Part shown: positions 1-9,394 of the stretch, piece by piece
Layout of the letters: each line of letters begins with the position of its first letter
How positions within the stretch are numbered: position 1 is the first letter of the stretch
DNA from: Meconema thalassinum
Taxonomy: Eukaryota > Arthropoda > Insecta > Orthoptera > Tettigoniidae
Reading direction: 5' to 3'
NCBI GenBank assembly: GCA_946902985.2
Contig: OX336400.1
Span: 170,883,043 to 170,947,042, forward strand
Length of the DNA: 64,000 nucleotides
Notes under the pieces: generated by a model
Seen by the model: only the letters and a program-made list of their open reading frames with translations
Told to the model about the DNA's origin: nothing
The model's database searches: none
Translations under genes and position numbers: made by a program

Positions 1-270
1 TTCCCCCCTCCCTAGAGACATTTGAATCATACTAATATTCTTTCCCTGGGTTGAGGAGACACCACTTAATGAATGTGTGAAGATTGAGTGCTAGGAAGTT
101 AATGGTATGGGAGTAAGATGGACTCAAAGTTTATTGTAATATTGTGCTGAATACTACAAAGTGTCCTGAATGCTTTAGTTTTTATCAGCAGTTGTGAGTC
201 TAGTTGCCGTGCTTTTAGCGAGTTGTTGTTGGTGTTGTTGTTGTTGGAGGGCAGCGACCGTTTGTAGGTG
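1..270. other. unassigned sequence
   Basis: I recognise no gene or repeat here. It contains a short GTT-rich run near 225-247. A 15-bp stretch at about 245-259 recurs inverted (14 of 15) near 2637-2651, which hints that the region belongs to the same old element as the two hammerhead-like motifs at 325 and 2754. Confidence 0.3.
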
Positions 271-274
271 TCAT

Positions 275-365
275 GGTGGGATTGGTAGTGTTTTGTAGAG
301 CTATTTTGTCTTGTATATTTGGATCTGATGATGCTCACTCGAAGAGCGAAACTTGTCACCCAAAG
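275..365 (+). ncRNA. hammerhead-ribozyme-like motif 1 (best copy)
   Basis: The sequence shows CTGATGA (325-331), a 4-bp helix GCTC/GAGC (333-336 with 344-347) after one bulged T, then GAAAC (348-352), a 2-nt loop and GTC (355-357). That is the order of the hammerhead core: box CUGANGA, stem II, GAAA, a very short stem III and an NUH cleavage triplet. Stem I is supported by 318-324 pairing with 358-364 at 6 of 7 positions. Self-cleavage would fall after 357. Minimal type I hammerheads are known in Penelope-like retroelements. The extra base before stem II is unusual, and activity is not shown. The upstream 275-324 block recurs at 2711-2753. Confidence 0.55.
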
Positions 366-480
366 AATTTTTTATAGTTGATTGGTTGATTTCTCAGTTT
401 AGGGACTGAGACAACGCGGTCATGTAGCCCCGTGTACTTTGGGTGTGCGTAGAATCTGTCTGATAAACGGTGTTGAAACA

Positions 481-996
481 GCAAAGAGGATATAAAAAGT
501 AGGTTGTCTCAGGCAAGGAAAGCATTCCTACAGAAAAGGAATCTGCTGACATCGAATATAGATTTAAGTATTGGGAAGTCATTTTTGAAAGCTTTTGTCT
601 GGAGCGTGGTGCTCTATGGAAGTGAAACTTGGACTATTGGTGCAGCAGGAAAGAAGAAAATTCAGGCGTTTGAAATGTCGTGTTACAGGAGAATGATGAA
701 GATCAGATGGGTAGATAGGGTTACAAACGAAGAGGTATTACGACGAGTGGGAGAGGAGAGATGTTTCTGGCGACTGCTAATGAAGAGAAGAGATAGGTTG
801 GTAGGATACATGCTAAGACACCCAGGAATAGCAAGCTTAGTTATGGAAGGAAGGGTCGAAGACAAGAACTGTAGGGTAGACCAAGATTGCCTCGGATGTA
901 GGGTGTGGTAACTATGTAGAGATGAAACGATTAGACAGGGAGGCATGGAGAGCTGCATCAAACCAGTCAAAAGACTGAAGACTCAAACAACAACAA
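481..996 (+). pseudogene. LINE A 3' end (RTE-like reverse transcriptase C-terminus), 5'-truncated
   Basis: A readable stretch at 504-911 encodes the C-terminal part of a non-LTR retrotransposon polyprotein, with the typical runs ARKAFLQKRNLLTSNIDL, ALYGSETWT-like and RRMMKIRWVDRVTNEEVL. The RT catalytic YADD/FADD box is missing because the copy starts downstream of it. The element ends in a (CAA)n tail at about 983-996. It is inserted into a minus-strand S1 SINE. Related copies lie at 5032-6790 and 45117-45950 on the minus strand. The clade call rests on the C-terminal motif style; it resembles the insect 'endonuclease-reverse transcriptase' group. Confidence 0.85.
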
Positions 997-1043
997 CCGG
1001 TGTTACTTGTGATGGCTGTATTAGTGTGTGTTATCTGTTTTTA

Positions 1044-1558
1044 GGCTGCTTCGGTGGCGTAGTTGGTAGCATGCTGAGCTCCTATGCCCATGGTTGCGGG
1101 TTCAAACCCGGCCGAAGTCGTCGGATTTTTTAAGAGCGTTAAAAATCCCTCAGTATGCCTTCCTTTGGAGGGGAAGTAAAGCCGGCGGTCCCATGTCATA
1201 GACTTATGGCATGAAAAATAACCTTCCACTAACTACACCTGTGTGAAGCCAAAATTTTTAGGTTAGAATTGATAACGATATATTTGTTCCAATGTTCGCT
1301 GCCAGGTGCTGATTGCGATGGCATCTGGTAGCCAAGTTCGCAAGCAAGGTGTCGTGGACGGTAGCATTTGGTAGCAAAAGTAGGAACAACTTGAAATTAC
1401 CGTCTGCTGTCCTCACTTGAATTAAAACAGATAACACACACTAATACAGTCATCACAATTAACACCAGTTATCAGAGGGATTCTACACACACCCAAAGTA
1501 CGGGGCTACATGACCACGTTGTCGCAGCCCCTAAACTGTGGAACTAACCAACCAACCT
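1044..1558 (+). mobile_element. full-length SINE S1, nested in another S1
   Basis: It begins with a tRNA-like head (GGCTGCTTCGGTGGCGTAG, B-box-like GGGTTCAAACCC near 1099-1112). The S1 body follows, and it ends in the tail block finishing CCAACCAACC. The target duplication tatctgtttTta / tatctgttcTta flanks it at 1032-1043 and 1559-1570 with one mismatch. It is the most complete plus-strand S1 in the window, together with 56048-56568. Confidence 0.88.
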
Positions 1559-1958
1559 ATCTGTTCTTAATTCAAGTAAGGACTGCAGACGATAATTTCA
1601 AGTAGTTCCTACTTTCAATACCAAATGCTACCGTCAACGACACCTAGCTGTGAACTTGGATACTACTAGATGCCATCGCAACCAACGCCTAGTGATGAAC
1701 GTTGGAACTTATGAGCATTAACCTACACATTTTGCTCCACACACGTTAAGTTAGTGGAAGGATCCTTTACATGCCATAAATCTATGACATGGGACCGCCG
1801 GCTTTACTTCCCCTCCGAAGGAAGACATACTGAGGGATTTTTAACGCTCTTAAAAATCCGACGACTTCGGCCGGGTTTGTCACCACTTGTTAGAGAAATA
1901 CGTCAATGTAGGCCTATACATAATTCTAATAACCTATCTTTCAGATAATAGTGATCAC

Positions 1959-2601
1959 TAGGGCTCGGATTTTTAGGTAAATAAATATTCTTTTATGTAA
2001 ATACATATTTTAAGCATATTATCTATAAATACATAAATTCCTTTTTTCACTTATTAGCGCATAAAAATACATAATATTTACATTAAAATCATTATGCTAG
2101 ATCTTTCAGTTGATTGCATTTTTGTTCTGTGTTGCTCACTCACATGCATTTCATTTCTGGAACTGTGAAGTGTAAGGCAGTTCTACGATATTTAAAATAA
2201 AATCAACTACAAGTTATCGTCTGCAGCAGTATGTTGCAGAATAAGACAATTTTCCTACTGATGGGGGCGTTCTCTTCTTCCAACCATGTGGGAAAGCAAT
2301 CAAGGCTGAACTGCGATCTCAAGTTACACAACACCTCGAGGGCAAGAAACATATTGCCGCAGTTACGCGCCTTCAGAATAAGTGTTTCGCGATAATCGTC
2401 CGTCATTTATGATGGACAACCTGAAGATGTATCTCGTTGTGTATTGTAATGCTTCAGCAGTCAGTGAGGCATAGCATAAATTGCATTCGTGAGTACTGCA
2501 TAATTTTTATATTCACATTAATAAACTAAATTATAATTAAATATTTTTACTTTTTTGTCACATATTTCAGGTATTTTTAACACCTAAAAATCCGAGTCAT
2601 A
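1959..2601. mobile_element. hAT-type non-autonomous element with 8-bp target duplication
   Basis: The ends match as inverted repeats: TAGGGCTCGGATTTTTAGGT at 1959-1978, and its reverse complement with a few changes at 2582-2601. An 8-bp duplication flanks it (gtgatcac 1951-1958, gtgataac 2602-2609; 7 of 8). An 8-bp duplication and an AGGG-type terminus are hallmarks of hAT elements. At 643 bp it is far too short for a transposase gene, but it keeps a zinc-finger relic inside (2245-2391). It is best read as an internally deleted hAT. Confidence 0.75.
2245..2391 (+). pseudogene. BED-like zinc-finger relic of a hAT transposase
   Basis: Frame 2245 reads DNFPTDGGVLFFQPCGKA, followed by a run ending QHLEGKKHIAAVTRLQNK. 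The spacing Cys ... His-x5-His, with the phrase HLEGKKH, is typical of the N-terminal BED/CGGBP1-like finger of hAT transposases. The first zinc Cys of the usual LFCxxC pair reads Phe here, so the finger is broken. An in-frame stop lies just upstream at about 2242. The rest of a transposase is absent. The relic lies inside the hAT inverted repeats, which fits an internal-deletion derivative. Confidence 0.6.
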
Positions 2602-2710
2602 GTGATAACATTGTCTCTTTCTAGCCACAGACAGTCACTGCCCTCCAAAACAAAATACAAGAAACCCCTTCAGAAAACTTAAAAAGAAGGCCTACCGTAG
2701 TCTCCGTAGG

Positions 2711-2790
2711 TTTGGTAGTGTTTTGTAGAGCTATTTATCTTGCGTATTTGGGTCGGATGATGCTCACTTGACAAGCGAAACGTGTCATCT
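2711..2790 (+). ncRNA. hammerhead-like motif 2 (degenerate)
   Basis: It has the same layout as motif 1, and the upstream block (2711-2750) matches 277-320. The box reads CGGATGA at 2754-2760 where CTGATGA is expected. Stem II has weakened to about 3 bp (2762-2764 with 2774-2776). GAAAC (2777-2781), a 2-nt loop and GTC (2784-2786) are kept. The U-to-G change in the core should abolish cleavage. It is probably the second direct copy of a Penelope-like terminal region. Confidence 0.45.
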
Positions 2791-2827
2791 GTTAGTTTTC
2801 TTCTTAATCACATGTCATTGATTTCAA

Positions 2828-3060
2828 TAATAAATAACGTTATTGGTTTTAAGTCCCTTTTAACTACTGCGACTTTTAGAGGCGCGCCGGGGTGCTAGAA
2901 TTTTGCCCCGAAGAGGATCTTTAACATGGCAGTAAATCTACTGTCATGGCTTCCTAACATTTACACCCTCAAATACCGGCTGACTGCGACAAATTTGATC
3001 CTGAAACCTTGGGAACAGCAGGCGAGATCGTCACCGCTGAGCCATGCAGCCTGTCAAATT
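2828..3060 (-). mobile_element. SINE S6, minus copy
   Basis: On the minus strand it starts with a tRNA-like head (CAGGCTGCATGGCTCAGCGG near 3060). The body contains the conserved block GGGGCAAAATTCTAGCACC, and it ends in AT-rich sequence near 2828. A second, 5'-truncated copy lies at 51011-51163. There is no coding capacity. Confidence 0.7.
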
Positions 3061-3080
3061 TCTGTTAAAATATATATATT

Positions 3081-3938
3081 TTTTAGCCTATTTTCAATTT
3101 TGAAAAAATAGGCTTATGAGATCACCTTTTGTCCGTGTGTGTGTGCGTGTGTGTGTGTGTGTGTGTGCGCGTGTGTGTGTGTGATTCGTGTGTGTGTGTG
3201 TGTGTGTGCGTGTGTGTGTGTGTGTGTGTGATTCGTGTGCGTGTCCCCCCCTAATAAAATCTAAACGGCAGGAGCGATTTCAATGAAACTCGGAAAGTTC
3301 ATAGCACTATTCCCGGCGACCTCGACCGTGCCCTTCAAATTTTGTTACGACTTACCAATCCAACATGGCGGCTGTGCGAAATATTTCACCAGCATTCAAT
3401 ATCTCCGAAACTATTACCGATATTACCCTGACATTTTCTATGGTGATAGAGGGAACTGCTATAAGTTCACGTATGTGACTTTTGAAAACCTGGTAACTAC
3501 AAAACCAACACGGAGGCCAAGCGAATTTGCGACTTTTAAATAGACGTTTGTCGTGATTTGACCAACCAAACGCAATGAAACTTGGTACAGTATATGTTTA
3601 TATACATTGTAATGCACCGACATCTAACTTCGTTCAATTGTTTACATAATCACAAGATGGCGGATGTGCGAAATATTTCACCGGCATTCTATATCTTTGA
3701 AACTATTAGCGGTATCTCCCTAAAATTCTGTACGGAGATAAAGGGTACTACTGGAAGTCCATATATAAGACTTTCAAAAACCGGTTAACTACAAAACGAA
3801 CATGGCGGCCAAGCGAATTTGAAAATTTTAAATAGACCTTTCTCGCGATTTAATGTTCCAAGCGCACTGAAACCTGGTACAGGAAATATTTATACACATT
3901 GTAATCCACTGGTATCTAATTTAGATCAATTGTTTCGC
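3081..3938 (+). repeat. GT-tract repeat, copy 1
   Basis: The order of parts is: a hairpin-like start (TAGCCTATTTTC ... AAAAATAGGC, 3084-3113), a long (GT)n tract (3130-3242), a short C run, then two related blocks. Each block contains a motif like GATGGCGG or AACATGGCGGC and the phrase CGAAATATTTCACC. It matches 8005-8805 almost base for base. It is cut off at about 3938, where the other copy continues. Open frames inside are short and not protein-like. The class is unknown. Confidence 0.75.
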
Positions 3939-3944
3939 TATCGT

Positions 3945-4401
3945 TTTACCCTCCAGGGTTAGCTTTTCCCACGGACTAAGCGAGGGATCCCACCTCTACC
4001 GCCACTGAGGGCAGTGTCCTGGAGCTTGAGACTCTGAGTCAGGGATACAACTGGGGTGAGTGACCAACACTACGCCCTGGCGGCCTCACCTGCAAAGCGA
4101 ACAGGGGGCCCTGATGAAGGGATGGGAAGAGTGGGACGGTTAGGGAAGGAGGCGGCCGTGGCCTTACAGTAGGAACCATCCCGGCATTTGCCCGAAGACG
4201 AAGTGGGAAACCACGGAAAACCACTTCGAGGATGGCTGAGGTGGGAATCGAACCCCCTCTACTCAGTTGGGCCACTCGAGGCTGAGTAGGCCCCGTTCTA
4301 GTCCTCATACCACTTTTCAAATTTCGTGGCAGAGCCGGGAATCGAACCCAGGACCTCCAGGGCGGCAGCTAACCATGCTGACCGCTACGCTACCGAGGCG
4401 A
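3945..4401 (-). mobile_element. SINE S4, minus copy
   Basis: Read on the minus strand, it opens with a tRNA-like head (CGCCTCGGTAGCGTAGCGG; GGTTCGATTCCCGG near 4340) and then has a second GGTTCGATTCCCAC-like block near 4250. The body carries the phrase GGCCACGGCCGCCTCC near 4155. Two B-box-like blocks suggest a dimeric head. A shorter S4 lies at about 51375-51640. Confidence 0.7.
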
Positions 4402-4416
4402 CTGTTAAAATATATA

Positions 4417-5031
4417 AAGAAAAATAAAAGAGAACCTGAATTTATTTCTGTTTAATTTCTTCACATATTCCAGTAATAATTTTCTGTTGACCGACTGAAA
4501 ACAACAATATTAATTATTGTTAATATGGCAATACTGAAAAATGGCTTCAAGCTATCTTTGGAAAGAAAGAAGACAAGGGCTACTTACCACGAAGGTTCTC
4601 ATTGCCTTGAGTGTAGTGGTGTAAGGCTGGTTCGCAGATAACTGCTCGTTTACACTACAAATCAAGAGCCTTATATAGGAAACTTGAGGAAGTTTGGAAC
4701 ACTTTCACTGACATACGATCTGATCTGTTTCCCCTTGCAACTTCCGGCGTCCCTCCCGGAGAGTCATCTGAGAACCTGTTGTATCACCATGCCAAGAAGA
4801 CTCGTGCCTGCCGGCGTTTTTAATGAGATTAACGCGAACAAGTCGCCAACCAAATAACTCGTTAGTGTGTTTGGCTTTCTTGGTGAAGTGCCATAGCCGA
4901 ATAAGGCAGCCGCTATTTACGGTGGGTGGGGCAAACCACGTTTCGCTTCATTCAGTCTTCTCGAATCCAGACTATTTTCTCCAGTTGAGGATATAATAAG
5001 CTTTAAAATTTTGGAATAACATGGCTTCTGT
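4417..5031. other. unassigned, possibly single-copy sequence
   Basis: I see no ORF, repeat or RNA gene that I can support in these 615 bases. It is one of the longer stretches without a recognisable element and could be used as a unique anchor. Confidence 0.3.
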
Positions 5032-5179
5032 AGTTTGAGTCTTTTGACTGGTTTGATGCAGCTCTCCATGCCTCCCTGCCCTGAACTAATCGTTTCATCT
5101 CTACATAGCTACCACACCTTACATCCGAGTCAATCTAACATATTCTAACCTTGGTCAACCCCTACAGTTCTTGTCCTCG

Positions 5180-6363
5180 ACCCCCCAGGGCCTCACAACT
5201 CATGGGACGTGGGTTGGCGACCACGGGACCCCAGCTGATTTCCGCATTGCTTCCACTTACTTGTGCCGGGCTCCTCTCTGTTATCTTTCCTCTTGACCTC
5301 CCTTGGTCAACTCTTGTTCTTTTCCGACCCCGACGGTATTAGGATGTCCGAGGCCTAGGGAGTCATTCACTTTGGTTGGTTGGTACCTCAGTTTAGGGGC
5401 TGCAACAACGCGGTCATGTAGCCCCGTGTACTTTGGGTGTGTGTAGAATCTGTCTGATAACCGGTGTTAATTGTGATGGCTGTATTTGTGTGTGTATCTG
5501 TTTTTTTAATTTAAGCACAGACTGCAACTTAGAATTTTTCAAATAGTTCCTACTTTTGCCGCCAAGCGCCATCGTCAACGACTACTAGGCCAAGTTCAGT
5601 ACTTAGCTACTTGACGCCACCGTCGGCTCTTGGCAACGAACGTAGAAACCTAAGAGCGTTGTTTACATTCTTAACCTATACAATTTAGCTTCACACGGGT
5701 GTAATTAGTGGAAGGTTCTTTAACATGCCATAAATCTATGACATGGAACCGCCGGCTTTACTTCCCCTCCGAAGGAAGGCATACTGAGGGATTTTTAAAG
5801 CTCTTAAAAAATCCAACGGCTTCGGCCGGGTTTGAACCAGTGTTTCACTTTCCCGCCTTAATTGGCCTTTCTCTCATCTTTCCTGATCCCTCTTCTTGTT
5901 TATATATATATATATATTATATCCCCTGCCTTCTGCTCAAGGCCCTCAAGGACGCAGGGTGTGTGTAGCCCCACCACTTTTGGTGCATTCTGGATTGTAC
6001 TACACCCTCAAGGGCTCACGTCTGGTGAGTTCAGGGCTTCCTGAGCTGGGTCCGGTTCTTCTTCTTCCATTGCCTTTGGGGCGGGCCCTCTCCTCTTTCC
6101 CTTTCCTCGCTGCCTTTCTTGGCTCTCCTTCCTTCCAAGTCGCACAATTCTCATTTTTCGAGGGCCGAGGGCATTTCCTTTCCTCCTGTCATTTATTTAT
6201 ATTCTTCTCCTTTTTGTTTCCCATTTCCTCTTCTAGTTTGTAGGTCAGTAGTTTTAAGTTGCATTTGATCATCTTCCATTTTCACAATCACTCAAACCAT
6301 TAGGGGCCGATAATCTAGATGTTAGGCCCCTTTAAACAACAATTATAATCATCATCATCATCA
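5180..6363 (+). mobile_element. LINE 3'-untranslated segment (LINE K) with (ATC)n tail, inserted in LINE A
   Basis: This non-coding insert starts GGGACGTGGGTTGGCGACC near 5208. It ends with the block AGGGGCCGATAATCTAGATG near 6301, followed by a (TCA)n tail to 6363. An 11-bp target duplication and a simple 3' tail indicate target-primed reverse transcription of a 5'-truncated LINE, of which only 3'-UTR sequence is present. It carries its own SINE insertion at 5374-5843. The TC-rich middle (6050-6240) has open frames that I take as chance. Confidence 0.6.
5374..5843 (-). mobile_element. SINE S1, minus copy with 8-bp duplication
   Basis: The complete S1 tail and body are in minus orientation. 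The tRNA-like head stops at GGGTTTGAACCAG near 5840, so it is slightly 5'-truncated. The flanks ttcacttt (5366-5373 and 5844-5851) are an exact target duplication. It is nested inside the LINE 3'-UTR insertion. Confidence 0.85.
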
Positions 6364-7024
6364 TCTTGTCCTCGGCCCTTCATTCCATAACTATGCTTGC
6401 TATTCCTGGGTGTCTTAGTATGTGTCCTACCAACCTATCTATTCTCTTCATTAGCAGTCACCAGAAACATCTCTCCTCTCCCACTCATCTTAATACCTCT
6501 GCATCTGCTCCTGTAACAACCCATCTGATCTTCATCATTCTCCTGTAACACCACATTTCAAACGCTTCTATTCTCCTCTTTTCCGCTGCACCAGCAGTCC
6601 AAGTTTCACTTCCATAGAGCGCCACGCTCCAGACAGAGGCTTTTAAAAACGATTTTCTAATACCTAAATCTATATTTGATGACAACAAACGCTTTCCTTG
6701 CCTGAAGAAACCTACTTTTTATATCCTCTTTGCTTAGTCCATCATTGGTTATTTTGCTTCCTAAGTAATAGAAGTCTCCTCGATTCTAATGATTTTGAAT
6801 GTACCTCCATCTCTGACAAATTGTTTTAAGAAGGCACTGTTATGTCAAGGATTTCTATCGAAGTTGTGGGGAATTAATCTCATCTTCCTGCCTCTCTCGT
6901 TTCTATGCTTACACCCTCATTCTTCGAGGAGTACGGGACAATTTAACCTTAAGTAGTTAGGTGGGGTGTTGACACCACCACTATGTAAGTTATGTTGAGA
7001 TTTATTTATTTATTTATTTATTTA

Positions 7025-7437
7025 TCGTATGGATTTTTGTGTCGGGAGTGTTTGAGGACATATTCGGCTTGCCTGAGTCTGTAGCTGTTTCCAGCGGACA
7101 CCCTTAGGGTGAGCTACAAGTTCCGTTCAATTTCAAGTAGTTCCAACTTTCACTACCAGTTATCAATTATACCTAGTGGTGAACGTTGGAACTTTGACAG
7201 AGTGTTCCGACGAAATCTAACCTAACAATTTAGCTTTACACAAGGTTAGTCTGTGAAAGGATCTTTTACGTGCCATAAATCTATGACATAGGACCGCCGG
7301 CTTTACTTCCCCTCCAACGGAAGACATACTGAAGGATTTTAACGCTCTTAAAAAATCCCGACGACTTCGGCCGGGTTTGAACCCGCTATCTTGGGCACAG
7401 CAGTTCAGCATGCTACCAACTACGCCACCAAAGCCGC
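7025..7437 (-). mobile_element. SINE S1, minus copy with alternative tail T2
   Basis: The head (near 7437) and body match S1. The 3' part is different: it carries the block with CACCCTAAGGGTGTCCGCTG (reverse strand, near 7100) and ends in CGTATGGATTTT and a (TTTA)n tract. The same head-plus-T2 combination is at 52466-52882. The T2 tail is also found on SINE S5, which has another head. Confidence 0.82.
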
Positions 7438-7444
7438 TACGTAG

Positions 7445-7930
7445 ACAGCTGAGAGAACTGGAAAGCATGAAATCGAGATACTGTACCTCAAAAGGGTTCT
7501 AGGGGTATCAAAATGTGCTCGATCCCGATACGTGTATGTCTTAGCCCGGGAAACATTTTTGGTAGAAGACCTAAGACTGTATGACACCTCAGCATATAAA
7601 GAACTATTACAAGAGCTACGAGGAAAAAGGGACTCGATCGAAGAAATTTTCTACACAACAGATGGCAATGATCAACAAAGATTGGATGAAAGAAGAGCAC
7701 GAGCTGAGACACCTGACGGCGGGCTTTGCGATGCACGGTTTCCATCATCGTATTTGTACCAGGACATCCTTTCACCAGGCTAGCCATGAGTGTGCATGTG
7801 CTTTGTGTGGAGAACAGTGTGATACATATGACGCAATGGAATGCAAGAAGAGAGCGGTCTCTCTGACTGTTATTTTGCTCTAATTCTTGATGTAATGTAG
7901 GATATTTTGCACATAGTGCGTAATAAATTT
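7445..7930 (+). pseudogene. LINE C C-terminal relic
   Basis: Reads LGVSKCARSRYVYVLARETF and VEDLRLYD in one frame (to about 7672), then AMHGFHHRICTRTSF and CACALCGEQCDTYD in another. These match the C-terminus of the LINE C ORF at 47073-48770 (LARETFLVEDLR, VHGFHHKLC, CILCAKQC). The Cys/His pattern is the usual zinc-knuckle-like end of the RT polyprotein. There is at least one frameshift. The copy ends with a short A/T-rich tail near 7930. Confidence 0.8.
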
Positions 7931-8004
7931 GTGTTTTGTGTTTTATATTTTAAACTTTCTATCACATTTGTTACACAACTAACATTCTAGTCATTTATTT
8001 TAGG

Positions 8005-9095
8005 CTAATTTTTAGCCTATTTTCAATTTTGAAAAAATAGGCTTATGAGATCACCTTTTGTCCGTGTGTGTGCGTGTGTGTGTGTGTGTGTGTGATTCGT
8101 GTGTGTGTCCCCCCCCCCCCCCCTAATAAAATCTAAACGGCAGGAGCGATTTCAATGAAACTCGGAAAGTTCATAGCTCTATTCCCGGCGACCTCGACCG
8201 TGCCCTTCAAATTTTGTTACGACTCACCAATCCAACATGGCGGCTGTGCGAAATATTTCACCAGCATTCAATATCTCCGAAACTATTACCGATATTACCC
8301 TGACATTTTCTATGGTGATAGAGGGAACTACTATAAGTTTACTTATGTGACTTTTGAAAACCTGGTAACAACAAAACCAACATGGCGGCCAAGCGAATTT
8401 GCGACTTTTAAATAGATGTTTCTCGCGATTTGACCAACCAAACGCAATGAAACTTGGTACAGTATATGTTTATATACATTGTAATGCACCGACATCTAAC
8501 TTCGTTCAATTGTTTAAATAATCACAAGATGGCGGATGTGCGAAATATTTCACCGGCATTCTATATCTCTGAAACTATTAGCGGTAAACCCCTGAAATGT
8601 TGTACGGAGATAAAGGGCGCTACTGGAAGTCCATCTATAAGACTTTCAAAAACCGGTTAACTACAAAACGAACATGGCGGCCAAGCGAATTTGAAAATTT
8701 TAAATAGACCTTTCTCGCGATTTAATGTTCCAAGCGCACTGAAACCTGGCACAGGAAATATTTATACACATTGTAATCCACTGGTATCTAATTTAGTTCA
8801 ATTGTTTACATAACCTCAAGATGGCGGCAGTGCGAATTTTAAAATTAAGATTTTATTTATTGTGATGTAGTCATGCGATGAACCTACGCAATAATTTTCC
8901 TTTAATGGTACATAACTCTAGGACCTACATATATAAAATCCAACATGGCGACCATCCGAAATATTTAGTCAGTTCTCAATATCTACGAATCTATTACAGC
9001 AATCAAACTGAAATTGTGTATGTTGATAGTGGCAATTAACATAAGTAGGATATATGAAAATAGGCTGTATAGTTCTTCACGGAACTACTTGTTAT
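8005..9095 (+). repeat. GT-tract repeat, copy 2 (longest version of this subfamily)
   Basis: It starts at the same hairpin (TAGCCTATTTTC ... AAAAATAGGC) and GT tract as copy 1, followed by a run of about 14 C. It runs on past the point where copy 1 stops, with a third block containing ACATGGCGACC (near 8943). It ends in AGGCTGTATAGTTCTTCACG-GAACTACTTGTT near 9063-9094. The terminal AGTTC/GAACT pair can form a 5-bp hairpin and recurs at the ends of the copies at 22888 and 62458. Confidence 0.75.
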
Positions 9096-9394
9096 TGTTT
9101 CATTAGGATATTTGAGTTAACAAAGAAATAGTAGCTTTCAAAGAACTTGTTTACTTTCTTAGTCTCATTTTGGGGAAGATTTTTATTGTAGGTAATTTTC
9201 TTTGGTAAACAAGTAAAATGTTTGATGTTATGACAAACATTAAGAACCCACTAGAAATTCACGTAACCGTTATTTAAAAAAATAGAAAATTTGAGGACAG
9301 GAAAGAGTGAAAATTATTAAATAATTCCCAATGTTTTATCGTTTAGCTGTAAAATTAAAATAAATATCAGTAGGTATTGTGAGTATTTTAACGA

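Larger units (their letters stand above)
366..1880 (-). mobile_element. SINE family S1, minus copy interrupted by a LINE and by another S1
   Basis: Three separated pieces (about 366-474, 998-1043 and 1571-1880) join into one minus-strand S1 copy. Its tail, with the conserved run around GGGGCTACATGACC on the other strand, lies at 380-440. The body with the CCATAAATCTATGACATGG block lies at 1750-1810. The tRNA-like head near 1870 is cut short. Two later insertions split it: a LINE A end with a 7-bp duplication (cggtgtt, 468-474 and 998-1004), and a plus-strand S1. S1 is a tRNA-derived SINE of about 510 bp with no coding capacity. Confidence 0.8.
3077..4401. mobile_element. composite insertion: GT-tract repeat joined to SINE S4, one shared target duplication
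   Basis: An exact 15-bp duplication, ctgttaaaatatata, flanks the whole block at 3062-3076 and 4402-4416. Inside are a GT-tract repeat truncated at its 3' side and, directly after it, a minus-strand S4 SINE whose head sits at the right edge. A second GT-tract copy at 8005 has no SINE at that place. The simplest reading is one retroposition event of a chimeric RNA. An S4 inserted in an older GT-tract repeat, with chance AT-rich flanks, is the alternative. Confidence 0.5.
5032..6790 (-). pseudogene. LINE A 3' end, minus copy split by a 1.18-kb insertion
   Basis: The 3' end (5032-5179) and the RT C-terminus (6364-6790) match LINE A at 481-996. They are separated by 5180-6363, flanked by an exact 11-bp duplication, tcttgtcctcg (5169-5179 and 6364-6374). 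The longest readable piece, 6485-6688, gives LSSNIDLGIRKSFLKAS and YGSETWTAGAAEKRRIEAFE. The upstream part of the polyprotein is lost beyond about 6790. Confidence 0.8.

Noticed and set aside
3127..3245. GT tract as Z-DNA or recombination hotspot
   Set aside because: It is a simple repeat belonging to the GT-tract element; nothing in the sequence shows a function.
5896..6243. 115-codon Leu/Pro/Ser-rich frame
   Set aside because: It lies in TC-rich LINE 3'-UTR sequence; low complexity explains the open frame.
8005..9095. GT-tract repeat as a Helitron
   Set aside because: A terminal hairpin exists, but I could not find a 5' TC and 3' CTRR with AT target on any of the four copies.
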